IMG/VR virus record: IMGVR_UViG_3300028837_001285
Coordinates: 1-29,516 of that record
DNA from: a virus
Strand: one strand, 5' to 3'
DNA: 29,516 nucleotides
Shown: positions 15,722 through 23,654 of the stretch, one piece after another
Position numbering within the stretch: the stretch's first letter is position 1
Layout of the letters: each line of letters begins with the position of its first letter
Position numbers and translations under genes: made by a program
The notes under the pieces: model-generated
What the model saw: only the letters and a program-made list of their open reading frames with translations
Told to the model about the DNA's origin: nothing
The model's database searches: none

Positions 15722-15817
15722 ATGCCATCAGGAATTTATAAAAGAAATCCTAAAAATGAAAAGATAAGAAGAAGAAAGATTAGTAAGTCTTTATGTGGAA
15801 ACAAAAGAACTCTATGA
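15722..15817 (+). pseudogene. NUMOD3-like peptide between pepM and ppd
   Basis: A 31-residue ORF with MPSGIYKRNP and RRRKISKSLCGN, matching the opening and the KIS-x-SL-x-GN core of NUMOD3 modules in homing endonucleases. No HNH domain follows. It starts two bases after pepM ends and ends in ATGA with the next gene. It is a remnant or a captured DNA-binding module. Confidence 0.55.
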
Positions 15818-16158
15818 GTTTTTATATAGGAATACCAGATAAATTATTAGTTAAATGGCTTGGCAAGAAAGATTATATAAAACCAGCAGATGAAGGAGAA
15901 GCAATAGGAATAGGAGCAGGATATTATTTGGCAATAAGAAAAAAAGCAACAGTGTTTATGTCGGCAGACGGTTTCTGTAATGCCTTAAATCCCTTAACCA
16001 GTTTAGTGATACCAGAAGGAATTAAAATGAATCTTGTAATATCAACTGGCAGAAAAGAATCAGCTCATTATGTAATGTCTAATTCTATTAAAGTAATTTT
16101 AGAAGCAATTAAATATGACCCAAAAAGAATATCTGTCAAGTTTATTGAAGCGAAATAA
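15814..16158 (+). CDS. Phosphonopyruvate decarboxylase, alpha (PYR) subunit
   Basis: A 114-residue protein matching the TPP pyrimidine-binding domain of phosphonopyruvate and sulfopyruvate decarboxylases: GIPDKLLVKWLG, then PADEGEAIGIGAGYYLA with the catalytic Glu27, then FMSADGFCNALNPLTSL. The start at 15814 (MSFYIGIPD) gives an ATGA overlap with the NUMOD3-like peptide and begins at the conserved region; an upstream ATG at 15793 would add seven unconserved residues. It must pair with the beta subunit to form the active site. It removes CO2 from phosphonopyruvate to give phosphonoacetaldehyde, pulling the mutase reaction forward. It is shorter than ComD-type subunits (about 165-170). Sulfopyruvate decarboxylase is excluded only by context. 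Confidence 0.82.
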   Translation: MSFYIGIPDKLLVKWLGKKDYIKPADEGEAIGIGAGYYLAIRKKATVFMSADGFCNALNPLTSLVIPEGIKMNLVISTGRKESAHYVMSNSIKVILEAIKYDPKRISVKFIEAK

Positions 16159-16492
16159 AGAGGCGATTATAGTTGGTTCCCTTGGAACGATTAGTTATGA
16201 CTTAAAGGAAATATCTCATAAACATAAGATTATAATTAAGGGAGCAATGGGTTGTGTTATGGGAGTTGGATTAGGAATAGCATTAAATACCGACAAGAAA
16301 GTAATTGTTCTTATAGGAGATGGTTCGTTTTTAATGAAAATGGGAAGTATGGCTACTATTTTAAGATATAAGTTAAAAAATCTGAAAGTGATAATTTTAA
16401 ACAATAACTCCTATAAATCTTGTGGAGGTCAAGAAACTAATTTTAAATACATTAAAAAATATGTGCCTTTTAAAATAATAAATATATCGTGA
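16115..16492 (+). CDS. Phosphonopyruvate decarboxylase, beta (PP) subunit
   Basis: A 125-residue TPP diphosphate-binding domain. GDGSFLMKMGS (GDG at 68-70) and LNNNSY (NN at 96-98) make the standard TPP/Mg motif with the usual 28-residue spacing. GAMGCVMGVGLGIAL and the N-terminal IIVGSLGTISYDL fit decarboxylases of the Ppd/ComE group. The gene overlaps the alpha subunit by 44 bases in another frame. Single-chain Ppd proteins are about 370-400 residues; here the two parts total about 240, an unusually compact form. It ends in a GTGA overlap with the reductase gene. Confidence 0.85.
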   Translation: MTQKEYLSSLLKRNKEAIIVGSLGTISYDLKEISHKHKIIIKGAMGCVMGVGLGIALNTDKKVIVLIGDGSFLMKMGSMATILRYKLKNLKVIILNNNSYKSCGGQETNFKYIKKYVPFKIINIS

Positions 16493-17307
16493 AAAAGTTT
16501 TATCTTCATTATAAAGAAGTTCCAGAAAATCCTTCACTTAAGTTCGCTGTTGATATAGTTAATAAGGTTAGGGAATATGATGAAATAATTTCAGAGGGAG
16601 GTGGCTCAACAATAGATGTCGGTAAATATATTTCTTACATTTTAGATATTCCTCATACAGCAATTCCGACAACGGCAGGAACTGGAAGCGAAGTAACCAA
16701 GTATGCTGTGTTCATTCATAATAAAAAGAAGATGTCATTAGAGGATGATAAGTTTATTCCAGATAATTATATTTTAGACCCCTCAAAAGTTGTTTCATTA
16801 CCACCAAAACAAACAGCTTCATCAGGATTAGATGCTCTTTCTCAAGCCATAGAATCATATTGGTCTCCCAAATCTACATTTAAAAGTAGATGGTATGCCA
16901 AGAAAGCAATAGGTTTGATAATGAATAGTTTATGGAATTCGTATAATTATCCTTTAAGTGAAGTATTTAGGTTTAATATGTTAAAGGCGGCAAATTATTC
17001 TGGTAGGGCGATAAATATAACCAAAACAGGGGTATGCCACGCAGTATCATATCCATTAACAATTCATTATGGAATACCTCACGGAATTGCTTGTATTATG
17101 ACTTTGCCTCAAATGATATTATTTAATGATTTCAGGTTAATTTCAGCTTCAAAGATAGAAAGGCTTATTAAATCGTTGGATATTGATGTTTATTCAATTA
17201 GGAAGAAAATTGATAAAAATTTGATAATAAAGGAAGTTTTTGACTCGGATAGAGTCCAAAATAATCCAATAAGGATTACAGAAGAAGATTTAAAAATTAT
17301 ATTATGA
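16489..17307 (+). CDS. Iron-ADH-family phosphonoacetaldehyde reductase
   Basis: A 272-residue protein of the iron-dependent alcohol dehydrogenase family. NAD-site GGGSTIDVGK (37-46), TTAGTGSEVT (61-70), GLDALSQAIESYWS (113-126) and CHAVSYPLTIHYGIPHG (183-199) are clear. Metal ligands Asp115, His184 and His198 are kept, but the usual His four residues after the Asp is Gln119. The family is normally about 380-400 residues; here roughly the first 70-80 residues before the NP motif and the C-terminal helices are missing or reduced. Start is GTG in a GTGA overlap. In context it would reduce phosphonoacetaldehyde to 2-hydroxyethylphosphonate. The short length leaves some doubt that it is fully active. 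Confidence 0.8.
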   Translation: MKKFYLHYKEVPENPSLKFAVDIVNKVREYDEIISEGGGSTIDVGKYISYILDIPHTAIPTTAGTGSEVTKYAVFIHNKKKMSLEDDKFIPDNYILDPSKVVSLPPKQTASSGLDALSQAIESYWSPKSTFKSRWYAKKAIGLIMNSLWNSYNYPLSEVFRFNMLKAANYSGRAINITKTGVCHAVSYPLTIHYGIPHGIACIMTLPQMILFNDFRLISASKIERLIKSLDIDVYSIRKKIDKNLIIKEVFDSDRVQNNPIRITEEDLKIIL

Positions 17308-17747
17308 AAATATATTTCCCAATGACAGCTGATATTTTAACTCCTGGACATATTAAATGCCTTAAATTTTTAAGGGATTATAAGGGACAAATGCATCCTT
17401 TCATAATAATAGGACTTTTAACTAATAAGGCATTAAAAGGATACAAGAATCCAGTAATGTCCTTTAAGGATAGAAAGTATATTTTAGAAAATTTAGATGT
17501 TAAATATCATCATTTAGAGTGTATAGATATAGTATCACAAAATAGTTTAGACCCTTCCAAGAATATTGAGAAATATAAACCAGTGGCAATAGCCAGTGGA
17601 GATGGCTGGGAAAAAGAGGAGTTGGAAGCGATTAAAAAATACAATTTAATTAAAATAAATATTCGTTTAAAAGGTGAAAAAAAGAAAAAATATTCATCAA
17701 GTAAATTAAAGGTCAATCGTTCTTTTAACAAAGGAGGTGTAAAATGA
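17304..17747 (+). CDS. CTP:phosphonate cytidylyltransferase
   Basis: A 147-residue Rossmann nucleotidyltransferase. MTADILTPGHIKCL (HxGH-type motif with Thr in the first His place), IIGLLTNKAL, YKPVAIASGDGW and the KYSSSKL loop resemble the cytidylyltransferase domain often fused to PEP mutase, including those that make CMP-HEP or CMP-aminoethylphosphonate. Presence directly after PepM, Ppd and the reductase, with ATGA coupling, supports activation of the phosphonate as a CMP ester, the donor form a LicD enzyme would use. The basic tail (GEKKKKYSSS...KGG) is loosely conserved. Confidence 0.85.
   Translation: MKIYFPMTADILTPGHIKCLKFLRDYKGQMHPFIIIGLLTNKALKGYKNPVMSFKDRKYILENLDVKYHHLECIDIVSQNSLDPSKNIEKYKPVAIASGDGWEKEELEAIKKYNLIKINIRLKGEKKKKYSSSKLKVNRSFNKGGVK
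17730..17739 (+). promoter_or_regulatory. Strong ribosome binding site
   Basis: AAAGGAGGTG ends four bases before the ATG at 17744. It is close to a perfect anti-16S match, in contrast to the SD-less starts of the cassette genes before it, and marks a change in gene origin or expression level. Confidence 0.85.
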
Positions 17748-18178
17748 AAAAAGTATTCTTTCAGGGAGCATTTGATATTCTCAATTACGGGCATATCAGG
17801 GCGATAGAAGCCGCCAAACAGCAGGGTGATTATCTTATTATAGGTTTAAATACGGACGAGTTAATTCGCGACTATAAAAACCGCGAGGTAATTCTTCCCT
17901 ATGAGCACCGAAAGGTAATCCTTGAGGCGATTAAATGGGTTGACAAGGTTGTCCCAGCAAGGGAGGTCAGTCCTCTTGACTTGCTCAGAAGATTAGACAT
18001 TTATGTCTATATCATAGGAACAGAGTGGAAAGGAACAAAGATGAAGGAAATCGCCTATATGAAATCAAAAGGCGGTCAGGTAGTTTTTACTCCCAGATAT
18101 AAAGGGACAATATGTTCTTCTGACATTAGAAGAAGAATAGCCAAACAAGCACTTTCTTTAAAGGGTAATTCTCTTTAG
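17744..18178 (+). CDS. TagD-like glycerol-3-phosphate cytidylyltransferase
   Basis: A 144-residue cytidylyltransferase of the TagD/COG0615 type. GAFDILNYGHIRAIEAAKQQGDYLIIGLNTDE holds the HxGH motif (first His replaced by Asn, a known variant), and YEHRKVILEAIKWVDKVV and CSSDIRRRI (ISSTxIR-type CTP loop) complete it. It may make CDP-glycerol for the QHG-type transferase at 8176, or use another phosphorylated polyol or sugar. A strong SD and visibly higher GC and different codon use set it apart from its cassette neighbours, suggesting separate acquisition. It is the last gene of the cassette. Confidence 0.85.
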   Translation: MKKVFFQGAFDILNYGHIRAIEAAKQQGDYLIIGLNTDELIRDYKNREVILPYEHRKVILEAIKWVDKVVPAREVSPLDLLRRLDIYVYIIGTEWKGTKMKEIAYMKSKGGQVVFTPRYKGTICSSDIRRRIAKQALSLKGNSL

Positions 18179-18199
18179 GGTTGCCCTATCTTTAAAATT

Positions 18200-18913
18200 A
18201 TGCAATTTAACGAAGCAACAAATGATTCAGGTTTAATTCAAGATGTGGATTTTTTATGCGGCACAACAAGTGCCTCTTATCCCATTAATGATAAAACCAG
18301 AAATATAAATAATCATTATAACGCTACTGTAGTAAAAATTTGGCAGGCAGTAGATGGTTGGCAATATGATGACAGTAATAGAACTGATTTACCTATAGCT
18401 ACTACTACTTTAGTTGATGCTCAACAGGATTATGAATTGCCTTCAACTGCCCAAAGAATAGAAAGAGTGGAGGTTTTAAGTTCAAATGGTAATTATAAAA
18501 AAATAAAACAGATTGATTGGCACGATATAGGTATAGCAACTTCAGAATATCTGGAAACAAATGGATTACCACTTTATTATGATTTAGTTGGAGATTCTAT
18601 CTTTTTATATCCAGCTCCAGCAGATGGTTATGTTACATTAGCAACAGGATTGAAACTTTATTTTAACAGGGAACCAGACCAATTTACTACTGGAGATACT
18701 TCTCAAGAACCAGGGATTCCAAAAGCATTTCATAGAATTCTTTCATTGGGAGCAACGATTGATTTTCTAAAACCAGGGAATAGAAGGGAAAGATTAGTAG
18801 CGATGAAAGAAAAATTAGAAAGAGGACTTCAAAAATTTTATAGCAAAAGACATATAGAAAGAAAATCATCAATAAGACCTTTTGATAAAAAAAGATGGCG
18901 ACAATATGAATAA
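18200..18913 (+). CDS. Head-tail adaptor/connector protein
   Basis: A 237-residue protein resembling head-completion adaptors of short-tailed phages: an N-terminal helix region, [33 protein letters not shown], and [25 protein letters not shown], a pattern common in these connectors. An Arg/Lys-rich C-terminus ([19 protein letters not shown]) ends it. In most phages it follows the capsid gene directly; here 12.5 kb intervene. No SD is visible. It would bind the portal after packaging and carry the tail. Confidence 0.75.
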   Translation: MQFNEATNDSGLIQDVDFLCGTTSASYPINDKTRNINNHYNATVVKIWQAVDGWQYDDSNRTDLPIATTTLVDAQQDYELPSTAQRIERVEVLSSNGNYKKIKQIDWHDIGIATSEYLETNGLPLYYDLVGDSIFLYPAPADGYVTLATGLKLYFNREPDQFTTGDTSQEPGIPKAFHRILSLGATIDFLKPGNRRERLVAMKEKLERGLQKFYSKRHIERKSSIRPFDKKRWRQYE

Positions 18914-20720
18914 ATCACAATACAATAAAATAAAAAAAATAATAAACCAGTTGGAGAAAGAGGCATTAGAACAAGGAATTGACATAACTTCATTTGAATT
19001 TAACGAACTTCTTAATAAATTACTTAATGAGAAAGGTTTTAGTTTGGAAGATTATTTGGTAGCAGAAGAAAAATATGAAAATAATGAGTTAGAATTAAAG
19101 GGTATTTCTCAAGTAAAGGGTGAGAAGGGCGAACAGGGAATTCAAGGACCAAAAGGTGATGATGGAAATTCTATTCAAGGACCAAAAGGTGATAAGGGTG
19201 AGAAGGGTGAGAAAGGCGATAAGGGTGAAAAAGGCGATAAGGGCGATAAGGGAGATAAAGGGAATTATGGAGACCCAGGACCAGAGGGACCAAAAGGAAA
19301 AGACGGAAAATCAGTAGACAAAAAGAAAGTATTTGATGAATTATCTGGATTTGTAGAAAAAAAAGCGAAAACATTTATATCATCAACTTTAGAAGGACAC
19401 GAAAGTCCAATAAACAATAAAGTTCAGGAGGCAATTATAGAACCAGTTAGAAGATTAGGTATGGGATTACAGGGGCAAATAGATACCTTAAGAACCGATT
19501 TAACCAATGAAAATCTTTGGGACAGAACAGCGGCGACATCAACCTTAACTCCTCATACCGCTAATGATAATGTGAATTTAGGAAGTGGAACCTTTACAAC
19601 AACTGGAGCTTTAACAATAGGAGGCAATGCTACATTAGGAGATGCCGATACTGATTATCACGGAATAAACACGGCTCCTGTTGCCCAGAATATGATTACA
19701 TCTTGGTTTGCCAACTCAACCAATGATGATGTGGCTTATATGTGGTATGGCACAGGCGATTATCAGGGAGATGTTGGAGCAAGTGGAGTTGGTGGATTAG
19801 TTGGAGTTTATCTTAATCTTCTTCACCGACAAGGTTCGGGTGATGGTGGCTCCAGTGTTTATAATGTTTATGGATTTCAGACGGATTTAAATGGGGCATA
19901 TTTAACTTTTGATGATGTAAGTTATATTCAAAGGGCGTTTGATGCGGATTTAATTTGGAGTGGAGCATCTACTGGAAATACAACATTATCTTTAATAGGG
20001 GGTGATATTCGTTCTTCAAGTAATTTAGGCGTTACTTCAGCAACTACAAAATACGGGCATAAAGTTGCTTTATCAGGAACAGCTGATACTCATTATGGAT
20101 TTTATGCTTCGGTTTCAGGTGCTACTAAAAATTGGGCTTTTTATAATTCTTTGGGTGAGATGTTTATGGGAGGGGATTCTAAAAAAAGTTATTGGGGGGC
20201 TGGAAATGATGCTTATGTGGAATTTGACGGTGATTCTATGAATATAGTAGCTAATGCTGTAACAGGAACAGACGATTTGGAATTAACAGGACAAATTATA
20301 AAAATCAATGGAATACTTCAAGCTAACGATGTGCGGATACAAGATGTTATAAACTTATTTCAGACAGGAACTGGAGTATCAGGCAATACTAACTTTGGAA
20401 GAAATGTCTATTATGATGGTTCATATAAAAGGATGGTAGCGGACAATGACGCTATGTTATTACAATTCCTCTCTGATGGACATTTTGATATTTATACAGA
20501 ATCGGATGGAAATACTACTGCTAATAGTGTTATTACTTTTGCTAAAAGATTTAGTTTAGATACAAATGGAAACTTAGATTTATCAGGAACTATCAATACA
20601 ACCTCTGATGATAATTGGGATTTAAATGACTATACTGCTGGAGCTCCTACCTGCACAGGATATATAACTGTAACAATAAACGAAACAGAATATAAATTAT
20701 TAGCGAGATTAGAACCATAA
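18906..20720 (+). CDS. Collagen-like tail fibre
   Basis: A 604-residue fibre. Residues 1-65 are predicted helical, a likely virion attachment. About residues 70-135 are Gly-X-Y repeats rich in GEK, GDK and GPKG, forming a collagen triple helix. A helical trimerisation stretch follows ([16 protein letters not shown]), then a large beta-rich domain with Thr/Ser/Gly/Asn-rich strands and a short conserved-looking end ([19 protein letters not shown]). The ATG at 18906 is preferred, giving an ATGAATAA overlap with the adaptor stop; an upstream TTG is possible. The C-terminal part most likely binds the receptor. No chaperone/peptidase tail domain is obvious. Confidence 0.85.
   Translation: MNKSQYNKIKKIINQLEKEALEQGIDITSFEFNELLNKLLNEKGFSLEDYLVAEEKYENNELELKGISQVKGEKGEQGIQGPKGDDGNSIQGPKGDKGEKGEKGDKGEKGDKGDKGDKGNYGDPGPEGPKGKDGKSVDKKKVFDELSGFVEKKAKTFISSTLEGHESPINNKVQEAIIEPVRRLGMGLQGQIDTLRTDLTNENLWDRTAATSTLTPHTANDNVNLGSGTFTTTGALTIGGNATLGDADTDYHGINTAPVAQNMITSWFANSTNDDVAYMWYGTGDYQGDVGASGVGGLVGVYLNLLHRQGSGDGGSSVYNVYGFQTDLNGAYLTFDDVSYIQRAFDADLIWSGASTGNTTLSLIGGDIRSSSNLGVTSATTKYGHKVALSGTADTHYGFYASVSGATKNWAFYNSLGEMFMGGDSKKSYWGAGNDAYVEFDGDSMNIVANAVTGTDDLELTGQIIKINGILQANDVRIQDVINLFQTGTGVSGNTNFGRNVYYDGSYKRMVADNDAMLLQFLSDGHFDIYTESDGNTTANSVITFAKRFSLDTNGNLDLSGTINTTSDDNWDLNDYTAGAPTCTGYITVTINETEYKLLARLEP
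19119..19311 (+). repeat. Gly-X-Y coding repeat
   Basis: Nine-base-phased GGT/GGC/GGA-AAG/GAT-containing repeats encode the collagen-like stalk. Third bases vary between units, so the repeat is kept at protein level and is open to slippage in length. Confidence 0.9.
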
Positions 20721-20754
20721 TAAAGGTCAATAATAATTAACTAAATAAAAAAAT

Positions 20755-20985
20755 ATGGCTTTAAGTGCAACTGCTTATAATTACGGAAAAAAAGAATTCT
20801 TTACTGGAAATATAGATTTTGATTCAGATACTTTGAAGTGTGCTTTAATGACTTCAGCATATACTCCAGATATAGATGCAACTTCTCTTTTAATAGGATT
20901 CATAAATTTCGGAGCAAATAAAACATTAACAGACGGCACATTTACAATAACTTTAAGTGCCGCAGGAGTAATAAGATTAACTTAA
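20755..20985 (+). CDS. Short tail protein with apparent internal deletion
   Basis: A 76-residue protein. The N-terminal half (GNIDFDSDTLKCALMTSAYTPDID) matches the opening, and the C-terminal half (LLIGFINFGANKTLTDGTFTITLSAAGVIRLT) the ending, of a common phage structural family that, as I recall it, is about 140-150 residues with a central SGTGY-x-AGG region. That central part is missing here, and the two ends are joined in frame. The protein may still fold as a minimal domain or be decaying. It lies between fibre and DUF2341-type protein, so a tail or receptor-binding role is expected. Confidence 0.7.
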   Translation: MALSATAYNYGKKEFFTGNIDFDSDTLKCALMTSAYTPDIDATSLLIGFINFGANKTLTDGTFTITLSAAGVIRLT

Positions 20986-20988
20986 TAT

Positions 20989-22158
20989 ATGGCTTATCTT
21001 TCGGGGTATTCATATCGCAAACAAATAGATTTAACTGGTGCGGCTGGTTTAGGGACAAATGCTCAAGTAATGTTAAAGATAGGGGCTACCAGTTCAGCCA
21101 CTGGTGAAGATTTTGATTTAGGGGGAAGATGCGATAGTTTTCCCACTGACATTAGATTTACTGACAATGACGGTTCAACGGAACTGGACTTTTATCACGA
21201 GAAAACAGAAGGTTCAGGTGATAGTGCTTTGGCTTATGTTTGGGTAGAAGTGGCAGATAGTTTGGAAAGTTCAGCAACTATTTATATCTATTACGGGAAA
21301 TCGGGAGATAGCACTGGTTCTAATGGGGACAATACATTTATTTTATATGAAGGATTTGAGGATTTAACTACTGGTTCAGCATTAGCAACACAAGGAGGTT
21401 GGACAGCAGAAGGAGGAACGGCAACTAATTTATCAGTAGAAGCAAATAATCCCAGTGAAGGTTCTAATTCAGTTCAAAATACTAAAAATGGAGATGCTAA
21501 TGCCGCCCATACTTTTGCAGCAACAGCAAATATAGGATTAGTGTTTCATATAAAAGTGAGTGATGATGGAGCTACTATATATCCTGTTTTATCATTAATG
21601 AGGTCAGCCGATTCAACTGCAGCAGTTACTTTTAGATGTAATGCTGATGGGGATTTTGAGTATTTTGATGGAGCAGCTTCTCAAGTAGATATCTACGCCA
21701 ATTATACAGCAAATACTTATTACAGAATAGAAGGAAGATTTGAAGCTGGAACCGATACTGGAAACTGGAGACAAGTTGTCGCTTCAGCAGGTGGAAATGG
21801 AATATTTGCGGGAGCAGATTCTCAAAAAACAACTTGGGCTACATTTAATGAGATATTTCTTTATACAGATGTTTCAGAAAATGCTTATTTTGACCAGATA
21901 TTTATATACAAAGTAGCAACAGATGGAAGTGCAGCAACTTATAATACATCAGGAGATGAAGAAACTATTATAAAAGCTCCTTCGCTTATTCTTGCTTCAA
22001 GTATGCCTTCACCTTCATCAATTACTAACTTAACAAATGTTAATGCTGCTACATTGGTATTAACAATGACAATGATAGCACCAGCAGTTTCGGAAAGTGG
22101 TGGTTGGGATGAAACACCTAAAAATACAGCTGATTGGACTAATTTAACTAAACATTAA
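20989..22158 (+). CDS. DUF2341-containing tail/adhesion protein
   Basis: A 389-residue beta-rich protein. YSYRKQIDLTG, DIRFTDNDGSTELDFYHE and TIYIYYGKSGDST are the DUF2341 signature. The following 180 residues look like a concanavalin-type beta sandwich (ANIGLVFHIKVSDDG; YYRIEGRFEAGTDTGNWRQVV; FDQIFIYKV). The final 60 residues are low-complexity Ser/Thr/Ala with a WDETPKNTADWTN end. Such domains bind carbohydrate or serve as adhesins, so it is a plausible receptor-binding tail protein. It starts just after a TAA with no SD. Confidence 0.75.
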   Translation: MAYLSGYSYRKQIDLTGAAGLGTNAQVMLKIGATSSATGEDFDLGGRCDSFPTDIRFTDNDGSTELDFYHEKTEGSGDSALAYVWVEVADSLESSATIYIYYGKSGDSTGSNGDNTFILYEGFEDLTTGSALATQGGWTAEGGTATNLSVEANNPSEGSNSVQNTKNGDANAAHTFAATANIGLVFHIKVSDDGATIYPVLSLMRSADSTAAVTFRCNADGDFEYFDGAASQVDIYANYTANTYYRIEGRFEAGTDTGNWRQVVASAGGNGIFAGADSQKTTWATFNEIFLYTDVSENAYFDQIFIYKVATDGSAATYNTSGDEETIIKAPSLILASSMPSPSSITNLTNVNAATLVLTMTMIAPAVSESGGWDETPKNTADWTNLTKH

Positions 22159-22160
22159 CT

Positions 22161-23654
22161 ATGCCAACAATACATCTAAACAACTATCAAAAAGGGCAAA
22201 CTTCTTCACCTTATATAAATAACGGGGCTTTTAGCAGGGCTCAAAACTTGGATGTATTTTCACAGCCAGGTATGGCAAGGATTAACTATTTACCAGTAGC
22301 TTATGATACTGACACTGATAGTTTAGCTGATATTCCTGTATCAGTAGCAAGACAAGAAAGCATATTAACTAATGTATTTATAGGGTCACAAGATAATAAA
22401 GTATATTTATATAATACAAGCACTACTAAAATAACTGATAGAGGAACGGGTGGTAAATTTGTAACTGATTGGAAAGGATATTTATTGGGAGCAGGAACAG
22501 GAGTGGGAGATATAAAATATTGGACTACACCAACTACTTGGGCTAACTTAGCAGATGGTTCTTCTCTTGGTGTGGGAGAACATTTTTTATTTAAAAGTAG
22601 TCAAGATGATAAATTATATATATGTAATGGTCAAAAAATAGCAGTAGTGGATGAAGATACTGATTTTGACCCATCTAATGCGGCAACTCATAGTTTTACG
22701 GCAGCAGCATTTACTTTGCCTGAAGGTTATTTGTCTTATTCTATCACTGACTTAAATGACCGACTTGTTATTTCAGCAGTTAGAAGCACATCATCAGCAA
22801 CTCCTGAAAAAGTATCAGAAACTGCTTATTTCATTTGGGATAGAGCCGCTACAAGTTCAGACCAGATATTTTTTATACCAGAATCTGATATGACTACTAT
22901 GATGAATATCGGTAATATTATTTATATTACAGGAGGGGAAAATGGAAGAGTTTATACTTTATCAGAAAGCGGGTTAAAGTTTCTGGCTCAAATTCCTTTT
23001 GACTTGGATAATAACAAAAAAGTAAAAATAGGAAGATTTGGACATCAATCATTGGCTTGGTTTAATAACCATTTATTAGTGGGAGTTTCAAGTGATGACG
23101 GACTTTACCCAGCAGGAATATATGGAATTACTCCTGATGGAAGAATATGCCACGAGTTTTTGCCAAGCGAAGGATATGATGGTTCAACTAAAGATGTTCG
23201 TATAGGACCGATATTTACAATAGATGAAAACAATATAGTGTTTGGTTGGGAAAATAATACAGATTCTACTTACGGATTTGATAAAATTCAAACATCAGGA
23301 AATAGACAAATATCATATTCCTCTTATTTTGAATCAATTTTACACAGGGTAGGAACGCAGCATAAATTAGCCCAGTTTGAGGATATTGATGTTCAGTTAA
23401 TCAGACCTTTACAAACAGGAGAGGGAGTTAGGTTAAAGTTTCGTGAGAATACAAATGATAGCTGGACAACCCTTACCACAAGAGACGGAAATGAATTTAC
23501 ATATGCTCAATATGGGGCAATAACTCAATTTACAATGCCTTTTGGAAAAAGAGATATTCAAAATATACAATTTAGGATTGATTTAACAACTGGGGCAAGT
23601 TCTAAAAACACCCCTTATTTATTTGATATAACAATACCTTATGCCTACAATTAA
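22161..23654 (+). CDS. Tail tube/hub protein, beta-propeller-like
   Basis: A 497-residue beta-rich protein. The N-terminus (LNNYQKGQTSSPYINNGAFSRAQNLDVFSQPG) is the usual opening of large phage tail proteins in which a propeller-like body follows. Repeated strand pairs (NKVYLYNTSTTKI; DDKLYICNGQKIAVV; IYITGGENGRVYTL; HLLVGVSSDDGLYPAGIYGI) are consistent with that. The end (PYLFDITIPYAYN) is compact. Probably part of the tail tube or hub. Its last 14 bases overlap the next gene. Confidence 0.7.
   Translation: MPTIHLNNYQKGQTSSPYINNGAFSRAQNLDVFSQPGMARINYLPVAYDTDTDSLADIPVSVARQESILTNVFIGSQDNKVYLYNTSTTKITDRGTGGKFVTDWKGYLLGAGTGVGDIKYWTTPTTWANLADGSSLGVGEHFLFKSSQDDKLYICNGQKIAVVDEDTDFDPSNAATHSFTAAAFTLPEGYLSYSITDLNDRLVISAVRSTSSATPEKVSETAYFIWDRAATSSDQIFFIPESDMTTMMNIGNIIYITGGENGRVYTLSESGLKFLAQIPFDLDNNKKVKIGRFGHQSLAWFNNHLLVGVSSDDGLYPAGIYGITPDGRICHEFLPSEGYDGSTKDVRIGPIFTIDENNIVFGWENNTDSTYGFDKIQTSGNRQISYSSYFESILHRVGTQHKLAQFEDIDVQLIRPLQTGEGVRLKFRENTNDSWTTLTTRDGNEFTYAQYGAITQFTMPFGKRDIQNIQFRIDLTTGASSKNTPYLFDITIPYAYN

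Noticed and set aside
14968-17747. Aminoethylphosphonate pathway
   Set aside because: No aminotransferase is present and a reductase is, so hydroxyethylphosphonate is the better prediction.
18176-18188. TAGGG-TTG-CCCTA hairpin as terminator at the end of the cassette
   Set aside because: Only 5 bp with no T-run after it; too weak to call.
19119-19311. CRISPR-like or satellite repeat
   Set aside because: The repeat is in-frame Gly-X-Y coding sequence with varying third bases and no spacers.
19120-19317. Extra ORFs on both strands through the collagen region
   Set aside because: They are shadows of the repeat in other frames, with Arg/Lys-rich or Tyr/Pro/Leu-rich low-complexity products.
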